From Streptomyces zaomyceticus (lineage in GTDB: Bacteria > Actinomycetota > Actinomycetes > Streptomycetales > Streptomycetaceae), in NCBI RefSeq assembly GCF_014656215.1, contig NZ_BNBZ01000002.1, forward strand, positions 434,001-498,000: a stretch of DNA of 64,000 nt. Direction: 5' to 3'. Positions 42,870-51,276 of the stretch are shown here, piece after piece. How positions within the stretch are numbered: position 1 is the stretch's first letter; every line of letters starts with the position of its first letter. The notes under the pieces were generated by a model that saw only the letters and a program-made list of their open reading frames with translations, was not told the origin of the DNA and did no database searches. Position numbers and translations under genes: made by a program.

Positions 42870-42902
42870 AAAAAACGGACCCTCCGTATCCGGAGGGTCC
42901 GT
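42870..42902 (-). terminator. Leader attenuator hairpin with U-tract
   Basis: On the minus strand ACGGACCCTCCG, a GATA loop and CGGAGGGTCCGT form a perfect 12-bp stem, followed by six T (42875-42870). It lies inside the 5' leader of the SAM_HAT gene, not after a full gene. A T-tract is rare among the hairpins of this window. Confidence 0.85.
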
Positions 42903-42927
42903 CGCGTCCTGCGCGCACACGGCTTCG

Positions 42928-42993
42928 CTAGCGAAGCGCCTCCGGGGGCGGGGGCATCATTCGCATCATGGCGAGGGTGGCGGTGTGCTGCAT
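42928..42993 (-). CDS. Methionine-rich leader peptide of the SAM_HAT gene
   Basis: A 21-aa ORF from ATG 42993 to TAG 42928. It begins MQHTATLA, then MMRMMPPPP, then EALR; five of 21 residues are Met and four consecutive Pro codons follow the Met cluster. The Pro/Glu codons contain CCGGAGG (42945-42939), which can pair with CCTCCGG in the terminator hairpin (42896-42890). The stop codon lies within a perfect 16-bp palindrome GCTTCGCTAGCGAAGC (42922-42937). There is no ribosome site: a TGCTAGCGT extended -10 ends 7 nt before the ATG, so translation is probably leaderless. Confidence 0.75.
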   Translation of the reverse strand: MQHTATLAMMRMMPPPPEALR

Positions 42994-43000
42994 GAGGTGC

Positions 43001-43009
43001 ACGCTAGCA
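43001..43009 (-). promoter_or_regulatory. Extended -10 promoter of the Met leader
   Basis: TGC-TAGCGT on the minus strand (-10 hexamer 43006-43001), 7 nt before the leader ATG. No good -35 is seen, as is common with TGn-extended -10 elements. Confidence 0.5.
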
Positions 43010-44167
43010 CCGGATGGAGTTGTCTCAGGCACCCTTCCATATAGTGGACATGCTTTTCCGGTCGCTCGGTTGTGGGGCGGGGCGCTCGGCGCTCTTGCGA
43101 GCCGTGTCCGGCGAGCGCGCCCTCCGACCGCTCCACCGGGTGGGCAGAGCCGCAGCCGGGGCCCGGGGTTTCCTCCTCGGTCCACCATCGGCAGGCGCGC
43201 GGCGGCGCCCCGCACCGGAAACGCGCTACGCCACCGTGCGGAGGCCGCAGTTCCCGCTGCTGTGGGATGGCGTGTCGACCGAGCGGGCGGCCACTCGGAA
43301 AGGACAGCCGAGAATCCCGCGGCTTCGGCAGGCCGCTCACGTCGACGTGCGCGTTCCGCTGGACCGGGTCGCGGCCCGCCACCACGAGCAGGAGAACCGC
43401 GACCGCGACGAGCCTGAGGGTTGTCCACGCTGTTCTCCCGCCCCGTGCCGACCCGGCCGTGCCCAGGGTCGCGGACTCCGGGAGCCGCGAGGGCGGCAGG
43501 GCTGCGGCACGGGCCTCGCCCCCCGGCCGGACGGTCCGTCGCCGTGTCCGCCGGATCGGTGACGGAGCCACCCCGTTGGTTCGGCGGTCCCGGACAACGT
43601 GAGGCGCTGGTGTACGTGCGCCCTGTTCGAGGCCCGGGCCGTCGCCGGGCCCGCGGCGAGCGCCGACGCCCGGCGGCCCCCGGCGCGGGTGCGGGGTCGT
43701 GGGCCTTTCTTCAGGCCTGGGGGCACGCCCTCGCCGAGACTGGGGAGGACATCGGCCACGCGTATCCGCACCCCCTCTGCGCCCGAAGCCCCCGCCGCCC
43801 CCGCAGCCCCTCGCGGCCCCGGCGCGCCGCGCGGACGGACGGACACGATGGACCGGCCCGCCGAAGCCCAGGCCCCCGGCGACGGTCGCAGCTCGGGCCC
43901 CGGTGGTCGAGGCAGGGGTACTGCTCAAGGAGACCGAACGGCAGATCGTCGCCGTTCTGAGGGACCGGCGGATCGCCCTGCGGGCGGGATTGACGACGGC
44001 CTGGCGTGCCGCGGTGCACCGCCCGCCGCACACCTGGCGCGAACGCAGCCCCTGCCCTCTTCCGAAGGCAGGTGGACGCTCTCTTCTCTCCGTGCGCAGC
44101 GCTGTTCCTCACTCCTCGGCGAGGCCATAATCGGGCCACGCGAGCGGCGGGGGTGGGAGGTTACGGC
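43010..44167. other. Long stretch without a supportable gene
   Basis: About 1.16 kb. Several open frames exist on both strands, but all have shadow-like Pro/Arg/Gly-rich products and poor starts. One minus frame holds a short hydrophobic run (TTLRLVAVAVLLLVVAG near 43400), and a plus frame near 43920 reads LLKETERQIVAVLRDRRIALRAG; these may be remnants of decayed genes. Nothing is called. Confidence 0.5.
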
Positions 44168-44761
44168 ATGAGCGGGGGCCACGGCACGAGCCCGTCCCAC
44201 CGGCTGTTCGGCCTCGACACGGTGATCCTCGTGGAGCCGAGGCGTTCGGTCCTGCGCCGGTACACGGGTCCGAAGATGCACATGGTGGCGGAGGACGGCA
44301 CCGTCCTGGCGCACCTGCAGGAACGCGGCACCTTCGCGTACGTACTCCACGACCTCGACGAGCGCCCAGTCCTGGGAGTCGACCTGGTCTCCGGACGGGG
44401 CGGATTCGCCAGACCAGTTTTCCTGGTGACCGACCCCGAGGGGGACCTGATGGCCGAGGTCCGTTCTCCCGGCCGTCTCAACCACACCCGGCTGCTCGTC
44501 GTACGGACGACCGGGCAGGGCATGCTGCGGATCACCCGCAACGCGCTGCTGGGCCGGGTTTGGCGAGTGGAGGACGATCGCGACGGAGTGATCGCCGAGG
44601 TTGCGGTCTCGACGGTCCGCTCGCTGGACGGCCTGCAGGGCTACCGCGTGACATTCGACCGACAGGCGGGGAGCGAGCAGCGCCGTCTCGTGGTCGGTGG
44701 GCTGGTGTGTCTTCAGGTGATACGACGCTGGCTGAACTCCCCTCAGGGCAATGCTGCCTGA
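44168..44761 (+). CDS. LURP-one/scramblase-like (Tubby-C-like fold) protein
   Basis: The protein is 197 aa. It is a chain of short beta-strands of the kind seen in LURP-one-related/phospholipid-scramblase-like proteins: VILVEPRRSVLRRYTGPKMHMVAEDGTVLAHLQERG, with further blocks FLVTDPEGDLMAEVRSPG and WRVEDDRDGVIAEVAVSTVRS. No signal peptide. GGGAGG 8 nt before ATG 44168. The role is unknown; membrane association is possible by homology. Confidence 0.6.
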   Translation: MSGGHGTSPSHRLFGLDTVILVEPRRSVLRRYTGPKMHMVAEDGTVLAHLQERGTFAYVLHDLDERPVLGVDLVSGRGGFARPVFLVTDPEGDLMAEVRSPGRLNHTRLLVVRTTGQGMLRITRNALLGRVWRVEDDRDGVIAEVAVSTVRSLDGLQGYRVTFDRQAGSEQRRLVVGGLVCLQVIRRWLNSPQGNAA

Positions 44762-45251
44762 CAGACCGACGGGAAGACGTGTGCCCGGTCACTCGTTCGC
44801 TCGCGGAGAGACAAGGCCCTCGCATGTCTGTCGCACGACGGACGGACGGAAGACGAGGAGGAGACCGCGGCCACCAGGTGATCGGCAGGCGGACAACGCC
44901 GAACTGGTCTCGGAAGGCACTGGTCCGGAGGCGAAGGCTGTGCGCCCGAGTCGACTACTCGAGGTAGTGGATCGGACTCCGCCTGCTACAGCGCGCTCGG
45001 CCCCCACGCTGCGGCGGCAGCAGCCTCCTGGAACCAGGAGTTCCGACGGCTCAAGCGGAGCGGTTGGCGGGCAAACGGTGACGACGCCGGCGTCGAGCAG
45101 TTGCTGCTGCGCGCCGGTAGGACTGGGTTGGGCCCAGGCAGGACATTCCCGAGGACTCGGAGGAACATCTATTGCTGTGAGGCCGGCACGGCGCGCCACG
45201 CCACTGGTGGCCAGGAAACGGCGCACGTCGGCCGGCCGTGAGGAGGCGGCC
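44762..45251. other. Gene-free stretch before corA
   Basis: About 490 bp with no convincing gene; the corA frame is open through it, but the composition is not coding-like and the corA ribosome site lies at its end. No repeats or promoters stand out. Confidence 0.45.
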
Positions 45252-46307
45252 ATGATCGTCGACTGTGCTCATTACCGGGACGGGCGTCGGCAGCACGAGG
45301 GTGCGATGCCACTGGAGCAGGCGGCCGCGCACTGCAAGCTGGGCGGATTCGTCTGGCTGGGCATGTTCGAACCGGGCCCCGAAGAGCTGAGCCGGGTCCG
45401 GGAGGTCTTCGGACTGCACGAGCTCGCGGTCGAGGACGCCCGTACGTTCCACCTGCGGCCGAAGGCCGAGCAGTACGAGGACGGCACCGAGCTGATCATC
45501 CTCCGCACGGCGCGCTACGACGACGAGCGGGAGGAGGTCGACACCGGCGAGATCAGCATCTTCCTCGCCGAGCACTTCGTGATCACCGTTCGTCAGGGCA
45601 TCGCGAGCGAGCTGCACGAAGCGCGCAGCCGACTCGAGAACCGCCCCGAGCTCCTGAAGGCCGGCAGTGCGTCCACGCTGTGGGCCATCTTCGACCAGGT
45701 GGTGGACAGCTACGCGCCGGTCGTCGAGGAGCTCGAACGCGACATCGAGCAGATCGAGGCCACCGTGTTCTCCGGGACGGTCGCCCCGACCGAACGGATC
45801 TACTTCCTGCGCCGTGAGGCGACCGACTTCTACCGCGCGGTACACCCGCTGCTCGCCGTGCTGGGGCGGCGCCTGCAGGCCGGCAAGTCGCCACCCCCGC
45901 TCCTGCCGTACATCCGTGACGTGCATGATCACCTGCTGCTGGTCAACGAGGAGGTCGCCGCCCAACGTGACCTCCTGACCACCGTTCTCGAAGCGAACAT
46001 CGCGGTCATCTCCGTCGAACAGAACAAGATCAACCTTCGGCAGAGCGCCACGATGGAGCGGCTCACCATCCTCGCCAGCGTGTTCCTCCCGCTGTCCTTC
46101 GTCGTCGGGTTCTTCGGGCAGAACTTCGAGTGGCTGGTCAGCCACATCACCGGCCTCACGGCATTTCTCGTCCTCACCATCGGGGGACTCCTGCTGCCGT
46201 GCCTGATGCTCTACCTCTGGCTCCGCCGACGCCGTGCCCACCCACCGCAGCCGACACCGCAGGTGACCGACCCCCTTCCTCGCGGAACAGCAGCCCCCAG
46301 GGAGTGA
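45252..46307 (+). CDS. corA: CorA-family divalent-cation transporter with a GQN pore motif
   Basis: The protein is 351 aa. A large cytosolic alpha/beta domain leads into a long helix and two C-terminal TM helices. The pore signature, normally YGMNF, reads FGQNFEWL here. AGGAGG lies 5 nt before ATG 45252. CorA proteins pass Mg2+ or Co2+; variants of the GMN motif are known in the wider 2-TM-GxN family with altered ion preference. A canonical CorA lies 1.2 kb downstream. Confidence 0.85.
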   Translation: MIVDCAHYRDGRRQHEGAMPLEQAAAHCKLGGFVWLGMFEPGPEELSRVREVFGLHELAVEDARTFHLRPKAEQYEDGTELIILRTARYDDEREEVDTGEISIFLAEHFVITVRQGIASELHEARSRLENRPELLKAGSASTLWAIFDQVVDSYAPVVEELERDIEQIEATVFSGTVAPTERIYFLRREATDFYRAVHPLLAVLGRRLQAGKSPPPLLPYIRDVHDHLLLVNEEVAAQRDLLTTVLEANIAVISVEQNKINLRQSATMERLTILASVFLPLSFVVGFFGQNFEWLVSHITGLTAFLVLTIGGLLLPCLMLYLWLRRRRAHPPQPTPQVTDPLPRGTAAPRE

Positions 46308-46480
46308 GGGCGGCACCGGTGTGGAGCCGCCGGAACGGCGGCGAGTCGTTCGTCCTGCTGGCCATCGAGGCGTGGACGACATGGGCCACGAGCGGGTCGA
46401 CTGGGCCGGCGCCTACACCGACGGAAGCGTCACGGGGCAGCCGGCCCGTCGCTCACGCGCTGCGGTTCGCAGGCCGCGGT

Positions 46481-47149
46481 TCAGAGGGTGCGGGCGGCGA
46501 TGTCGCCGTAGGCGGTGGTGGCGCGGATGCTCAGACCGGGAGTGCCGTCGCTCTTCAGGGAGTTGGTGACGCGGCCGTATGCGGTGTCGGCGTCGAGGAC
46601 GGCGGAGACGCCGGTGGCCGCGCCGACGGTGATGTCGCCCTTCTGGGTGGTCAGGGCGAGCGTGCCGCCGGTGGCCTCGGCGATGCGGATGTCGCCTCGG
46701 GCGGTGGTGATCTCGGCTGAGCCGGTGAGGCGGCCGACCTCGATGTCGCCGTCGGTCGCGGTGACGTTCAGGCTTGCTGCCTGGTCGATCTTGATCTGGC
46801 GGTGGGCCCCCTGGAAGGCGACGTCGCCGAGGCGTCCCACGGCACGGAGTTCGGCGGCGGCGGCCTCGGCCTCGACGCGGGAGCCGGCGGGCAGCTGGAC
46901 CGTCACCTCGATGGAGCCGGTGTTCCCGAAAACGCTGCCGCTCTTCGGCTTGGGGACCTCGATGCGAAGGACGCCGTCGGCGTAGGTGACTTCGGTCTGC
47001 TCGGCCGTCTTCACATCGCGGCTCTTGGATGCGTCGGCGGGCAGGATCTCGACGGTGGTGTCGGCGCGCTCGGCGGCGACGAGCCGGATGCGGCCGGCGG
47101 GGACGGCGAGGAGGGTGACGATCGCGGCGGGGGTGTCGAAGTTCTGCAT
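46481..47149 (-). CDS. DUF4097-family protein
   Basis: The protein is 222 aa with no signal peptide or TM. It is a regular series of short beta-strand turns (DGDIEVGRLTGSAEITTARGDIRIAEATGGTLALTTQKGDI), the right-handed beta-helix/adhesin-like DUF4097 pattern. AAGGAG precedes ATG 47149. Function unknown. It lies between two corA genes, divergent from the second. Confidence 0.85.
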   Translation of the reverse strand: MQNFDTPAAIVTLLAVPAGRIRLVAAERADTTVEILPADASKSRDVKTAEQTEVTYADGVLRIEVPKPKSGSVFGNTGSIEVTVQLPAGSRVEAEAAAAELRAVGRLGDVAFQGAHRQIKIDQAASLNVTATDGDIEVGRLTGSAEITTARGDIRIAEATGGTLALTTQKGDITVGAATGVSAVLDADTAYGRVTNSLKSDGTPGLSIRATTAYGDIAARTL

Positions 47150-47537
47150 GGTCCTGCTCCTTCTTCCGTAGCGGGCGCTTGCTCGCCGCGCTGTTTCCGA
47201 TACGGGAAAAGCTACGTTGCGTTCGAGTATCCGGCAAGCTTGACTCAGCGGAAATTGCCGTAATTGCAGGTCGGATGCTGCATTTCATTGCAATGGTCTG
47301 GACTCTAACGCAACGCCACTTGCCTACATTGTTGCAATGGGCTGAGGGTGAATGCGACGGCCCCCTGAGGACCGTCCCGATGGGCCGGGCGTTCGGCGAC
47401 CACGCCGGGGCAATCCCCGCCTCGGGGCGCGGGCAGGCATGCGCCCCGGAGCATGCGCCCCGGACGCGGGCGGGACTGCCTGTCGTCCCGAACGGGCTGC
47501 TGGCAGACTGTCCGGCGATCTGCCGAAGGAGCACCTC
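47150..47537. other. Divergent promoter region between DUF4097 gene and second corA
   Basis: About 390 bp, AT-richer than its surroundings. It holds a DUF4097 promoter (47209-47237), two similar inverted repeats, CATTGCAATG (47286-47295) and CATTG-TTG-CAATG (47327-47339), about four helical turns apart, and then GC-rich leader. Confidence 0.55.
47209..47237 (-). promoter_or_regulatory. Candidate promoter of the DUF4097 gene
   Basis: TTGCCG (47237-47232), 17-bp spacer, TAGCTT (47214-47209), about 60 nt upstream of the ATG on the minus strand. Confidence 0.5.
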
Positions 47538-48626
47538 GTGTCGATGATTCACCGCCTGCGCAGCGCCGTCCGTCGTACGTACCGGCGCGCTGTGGACCTC
47601 AGTCACCCGGCGCGTTCGCCGCTCGGCAGCACGGTGGTCAACTGCGTGGTCTACCGCGACGGGGTGCGCCAGGACGAGGTCAGGTCGGCCGAGGAGGCCC
47701 TGCGGCGCGTGCGCAGGTCGGGTGACGGGTTCGTGTGGATCGGTCTGCACGAACCGGAGGAGAAGGAGTTCGCGGGGCTCGCCGAGCTGTTCGGGTTGCA
47801 CCCGCTCGCGGTGGAGGACGCCGTCCACGCCCACCAGCGGCCGAAGCTGGAGCAGTACGACGACGTGCTGTTCGCCGTCTTCAAGACGGTGTGTTACGTG
47901 GAGCACGAGGAGCTCACCGCATCGAGCGAGGTGGTGGACACGGGCGAGCTGATGGCGTTCACCGGGCGCGACTTCGTCATCACGATCCGCCATGGAGGGC
48001 ACGGTTCGCTGGGCCCGCTCCGTGAGGCCCTGGAATCGGAGCCGGAGCAGCTGGCCAAGGGTCCCTCCGCCGTGCTGCACGCGATCGCGGACCATGTCGT
48101 CGACGACTACCTCGCCGTCGCCGAGGCCGTTCAGGACGATCTGGACGCGATCGAGACCGCGGTCTTCTCCGAGCAGGGCCACCGGAGTGACGTCGGCCGG
48201 ATCTACCAGCTCAAGCGCGAGCTCCTCGAACTCAAGCGGGCCGTGGCGCCGTTGGGCCGTCCGCTCCAGCGCCTCGCGGTCGAACCGCTGCCGATGGTCG
48301 CGGCGGAGATACGCGCGTACTTCCGTGACGTGACCGATCACCTGGCGCGGGTCACGGAGCAGGTCGCCTCGTACGACACGCTCCTCGACTCGATCCTCCA
48401 GGCCCACCTCGCGCAGGTGACCGTCGCGCAGAACGAGGACATGCGCAAGATCACCGCCTGGGCCGCGATCGTCGCGGTCCCGACCATGGTCTGCGGCGTC
48501 TACGGCATGAACTTCGACACCATGCCCGAGCTGCGCTGGACCTACGGCTACCCCATGGTCCTCGGCATCATGGCCGTCGCCTGCTTCGTCATCCACCGCG
48601 GCTTCCGCCGCAACGGCTGGCTCTGA
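47538..48626 (+). CDS. corA: CorA-family Mg2+/Co2+ transporter
   Basis: The protein is 362 aa. It has a cytosolic domain (PLAVEDAVHAHQRPKLEQYDDVLF), stalk helix and two TM helices with the canonical motif VYGMNFDTMPEL. AAGGAG 7 nt before GTG 47538; the frame is open far upstream. Paralogue of the GQN-type CorA at 45252. Confidence 0.93.
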   Translation: MSMIHRLRSAVRRTYRRAVDLSHPARSPLGSTVVNCVVYRDGVRQDEVRSAEEALRRVRRSGDGFVWIGLHEPEEKEFAGLAELFGLHPLAVEDAVHAHQRPKLEQYDDVLFAVFKTVCYVEHEELTASSEVVDTGELMAFTGRDFVITIRHGGHGSLGPLREALESEPEQLAKGPSAVLHAIADHVVDDYLAVAEAVQDDLDAIETAVFSEQGHRSDVGRIYQLKRELLELKRAVAPLGRPLQRLAVEPLPMVAAEIRAYFRDVTDHLARVTEQVASYDTLLDSILQAHLAQVTVAQNEDMRKITAWAAIVAVPTMVCGVYGMNFDTMPELRWTYGYPMVLGIMAVACFVIHRGFRRNGWL

Positions 48627-48677
48627 CCTCCCTCACTGCGACGCCCGGCTGCGTTCGCCGATCCCTGACACCTCTAC

Positions 48678-48724
48678 TACTCGGTGATACCGTGTAGTGG
48701 TACTCGGTGCTACGTAGTACCGAG
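48678..48724. promoter_or_regulatory. PadR operator region
   Basis: TACTCGGTG occurs at 48678 and 48701 (23 bp apart). The second lies in a near-perfect palindrome CTCGGTGC-TACGTA-GTACCGAG (48703-48724), the first in CGGTGATACCG. It directly precedes the padR gene, so autoregulation is likely. Confidence 0.55.
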
Positions 48725-48744
48725 GGGTCCGAGGAGGGCTCGCG

Positions 48745-49071
48745 ATGGATGACCTGACGGAGATGCTGAAGGGCACGCTCGAAGGGTGCGTGCTCGAGAT
48801 CATCGGCAGCGAGGAGACGTACGGGTACGCCGTCACCCGTCAGTTGAACGAGCTCGGCTTTGCCGACGTCGTCGAGGGAACGGTGTACACGATCCTGCTG
48901 CGACTGGAGAGGAACGGGCTCGTCCGGGTGACGAAGCGACCGTCCGAGGTCGGTCCGCCGCGCAAGTTCTACGCCCTCAACGAAGCCGGTCGCGAGGAGC
49001 TCGCGAGGTTCTGGGCGAAATGGCAGTACGTCTCATCACGCATCGACAGGCTCAAGGAGGGCGGGAGATGA
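48745..49071 (+). CDS. PadR-family transcriptional regulator
   Basis: The protein is 108 aa with the PadR winged helix: LKGTLEGCVLEIIGSEETYGYAVTRQL, VVEGTVYTILLRLERNGLV and the basic wing VGPPRKFYALNEAG. The short C-terminal helix serves dimerisation. Its TGA overlaps the ATG of the first DUF1048 gene. PadR proteins repress their own operons until a small molecule or partner relieves them. Confidence 0.93.
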   Translation: MDDLTEMLKGTLEGCVLEIIGSEETYGYAVTRQLNELGFADVVEGTVYTILLRLERNGLVRVTKRPSEVGPPRKFYALNEAGREELARFWAKWQYVSSRIDRLKEGGR

Positions 49072-49424
49072 ACTTCTGGGAGACCGTCACGGGCAGTGAT
49101 CTCACCAGGGAGTGGAAGGCGTTCGAAACCCGGGCCGAGGCCCTGCCGGCCGACCACCGGGCGGCGTGGGGACAGATCAAGTGCCACCTCTTCCCTCACG
49201 GGGACTTCACCGGCCGCAACCTGGTGCCGATCCTCGACGCCGCCCTGTGGCTGCTCGAGGAGACGGCGGCGGACGGCCAGAGCGTCCACGAGGCCCTCGG
49301 CGACGACATCCGGGGATTCTGCACGGCACTGGCCGGCGGAGCGGGGGTTCGCACCTACCGCGACCGATGGCGCGAGCAGTTGAACAGGAACGTCGCAAGG
49401 AAACTGAGCCGGCTGGGAGGCTGA
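49068..49424 (+). CDS. DUF1048 protein (first copy)
   Basis: The protein is 118 aa, all-helical and acidic (WKAFETRAEALPADHRAAWGQI; LDAALWLLEETAADGQSVHEALG; DDIRGFCTALAGG), matching the DUF1048 family that co-occurs with PadR regulators. The start overlaps the padR stop. Its function is unknown; a role as PadR co-regulator has been suggested only by linkage. Confidence 0.82.
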   Translation: MNFWETVTGSDLTREWKAFETRAEALPADHRAAWGQIKCHLFPHGDFTGRNLVPILDAALWLLEETAADGQSVHEALGDDIRGFCTALAGGAGVRTYRDRWREQLNRNVARKLSRLGG

Positions 49425-49425
49425 C

Positions 49426-49752
49426 GTGGGCATCCAGGACATCATCGAGGGCAAGAAGCAGTGGCGGGCGCACAAGGCTCGGGTCAAGGCGCTTCCGCCG
49501 GACTGTCGGATCGTCTACGAGGAGATGCAGAAGTACTTCTTCAAGGTCGGGCCGATCGACCTGCCTGACGGGCCCCTGCTCCCCGGGATCGTCGACTTCT
49601 TCGAGGAGGGCGTCGCCTCGGGCAAGGGGGTCCTGGAACTCATCGGCACCGACGTCGCCGCGTTCTGCGACGACCTGGTCAAGGACTCGCGCACCTACGC
49701 GGACGTCTACCAGGAGTCCATCGGCCGGGAATCCGGCACGGCCGAGAGCTAG
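49426..49752 (+). CDS. DUF1048 protein (second copy)
   Basis: The protein is 108 aa from GTG 49426, 1 bp after the previous stop. It is a paralogue of the preceding gene (ALPPDCRIVYEEMQKYFF; IVDFFEEGVASGKGVLELIGTDVAAFCDDLV) with a shorter basic N-terminus. A tandem pair suggests a heteromeric complex. Confidence 0.85.
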   Translation: MGIQDIIEGKKQWRAHKARVKALPPDCRIVYEEMQKYFFKVGPIDLPDGPLLPGIVDFFEEGVASGKGVLELIGTDVAAFCDDLVKDSRTYADVYQESIGRESGTAES

Positions 49753-50298
49753 GACCCGTCACCCCGCCACCGTCTGCCGGGTCGTCCACCGCCTGCCGCG
49801 GTAGCGGCCACTGCGACCGTGTGGAGGGCGAAGCAGGCCACGAGAACGACCATCACCACGAAGGGCTGTTGCAGGGTTTGGCGCCAAGGCGGGCAGTCCC
49901 CGCCCCGCTGGGGCGCATGGGGTCGATCGCGTCGGCGTGGGTATCCGCGTGCAGCGCGGTGTGCGGATCGGCTGCACCGTGGCTGCCACGAGGGGATTCC
50001 CAGCCGTGCACGGGAGATCCGCGCATCATCGCATCGGCCACCATGCCGATCGCGCGGACCCGCCAATGCGCGGCTACCGAAGGGTGCTCGCGGAACGCGG
50101 CGACCGCACGCCCCTGCGACTGCCGTCGCCATTGGCGGCGTTCGGCGTGCCCTTAGATGTCGAGGCTCGTTGATCTCCGAGGGCGGGACAAATGGTGCCG
50201 ATGGGAAAGGTCGGGCAGAGGTGCGACCGCCCGAGCGACTACTTCGCGTATCCCCGCTTCCGCGCGCGTTCTTCACTCACCTGATGGGAATCCCCGCA
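49753..50298. other. Gene-free stretch before the alpha/beta hydrolase
   Basis: About 545 bp. A minus-strand frame ends with a hydrophobic run (FVVMVVLVACFALHTVAVAATAA near 49830), but its upstream part is Arg/Gly-rich and without a good start. No gene is called. Confidence 0.45.
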
Positions 50299-51276
50299 AT
50301 GCCTCTCTCCTCACCGCACACTCCGGTCGGGTCATTGCCGGTACCGCGTCCGCCACTGGTGCGCCGGCACCGCTGGGACGGATTGCGCTGTGAGTCGCGT
50401 CTGGTGCGGGCGACCTCTCCGCGACTGCGCCCGCTGCTGCTGATCGGCGGCGCCTTCCAGAACAAGGAGACGTGGGGGCGCTGCGAGAAGCTGCTCCTGA
50501 GGAACATGGACGTCTTCACCGTCGACCCGCCCGGCTGGGGCATGGCCGACCCGCTGCCCTCGGGGCAGAGCGTGGACGTCTTGGCGGACGCCGTCTGCCA
50601 CATACTGGACGAGAGCGGTCTGCGGCAGGTCAATGTGGTGGGTGGCTCCTACGGAAGCGCCATCGCCTACCGCATCGCCCAGCGCCGTCCCGACCGTGTG
50701 GGAAGGATGGTCCTGGTAGGCACGATGGCGGCCATCCCCGAGCATTCCCGGGAGGCCATGGAGCGTGCGCTGGCCTTTCTGGACGCCGGAAGGATGGACG
50801 AGTACGCCCATGCCGCGGTCGACATCCTGATGAATCCGGAGCGCCTCGACGGGATCACCAACGGCTCGCGCGTCCGTCGATTCCTGCTGCGTCGCCTGAC
50901 CGCCCTCACCGAGGCCGAGGCCGTTCAGGTGAGCTCCAATACGCGGCGTCTGCTGCACCACGCGGAGCTCGACACGAGCGTGCGGGTGCCGGCCCCGACC
51001 TTGACGGTGACGGGGGAGCATGACGCCTTCACCACCCCGGCGCAGTGTCGGCGTATGGCTCTGGCGTGCGGCAAGGGGTGGTTCGCGGAAGTCGCCGAGA
51101 GCGACCACATGCTCTTCCTGGAACGGCCGACGGAGATCATCGACCTGGTCACCCGCTTCCTGGCCGACGAGCCGCTGCACGGGCTGCCCTACTGCACGCG
51201 GGTCGAGCAGCTCTCCTCGAGCTCCCTCCCGGCGCCCCGGACCGTCGGCCCGGGGCCAGGAGGGAGGGCCGGCTGA
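50299..51276 (+). CDS. Alpha/beta-hydrolase
   Basis: The protein is 325 aa. The oxyanion segment is LLLIGGAFQNKETWG, the nucleophile elbow VVGGSYGSAIA (Ser in GxSxG), the acid VTGEHDAF and the His SDHMLFLERP. GGGAA precedes ATG 50299; ATG 50284 lacks a ribosome site. Substrate unknown; the shape is like esterases or type II thioesterase-like hydrolases. Confidence 0.85.
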   Translation: MPLSSPHTPVGSLPVPRPPLVRRHRWDGLRCESRLVRATSPRLRPLLLIGGAFQNKETWGRCEKLLLRNMDVFTVDPPGWGMADPLPSGQSVDVLADAVCHILDESGLRQVNVVGGSYGSAIAYRIAQRRPDRVGRMVLVGTMAAIPEHSREAMERALAFLDAGRMDEYAHAAVDILMNPERLDGITNGSRVRRFLLRRLTALTEAEAVQVSSNTRRLLHHAELDTSVRVPAPTLTVTGEHDAFTTPAQCRRMALACGKGWFAEVAESDHMLFLERPTEIIDLVTRFLADEPLHGLPYCTRVEQLSSSSLPAPRTVGPGPGGRAG

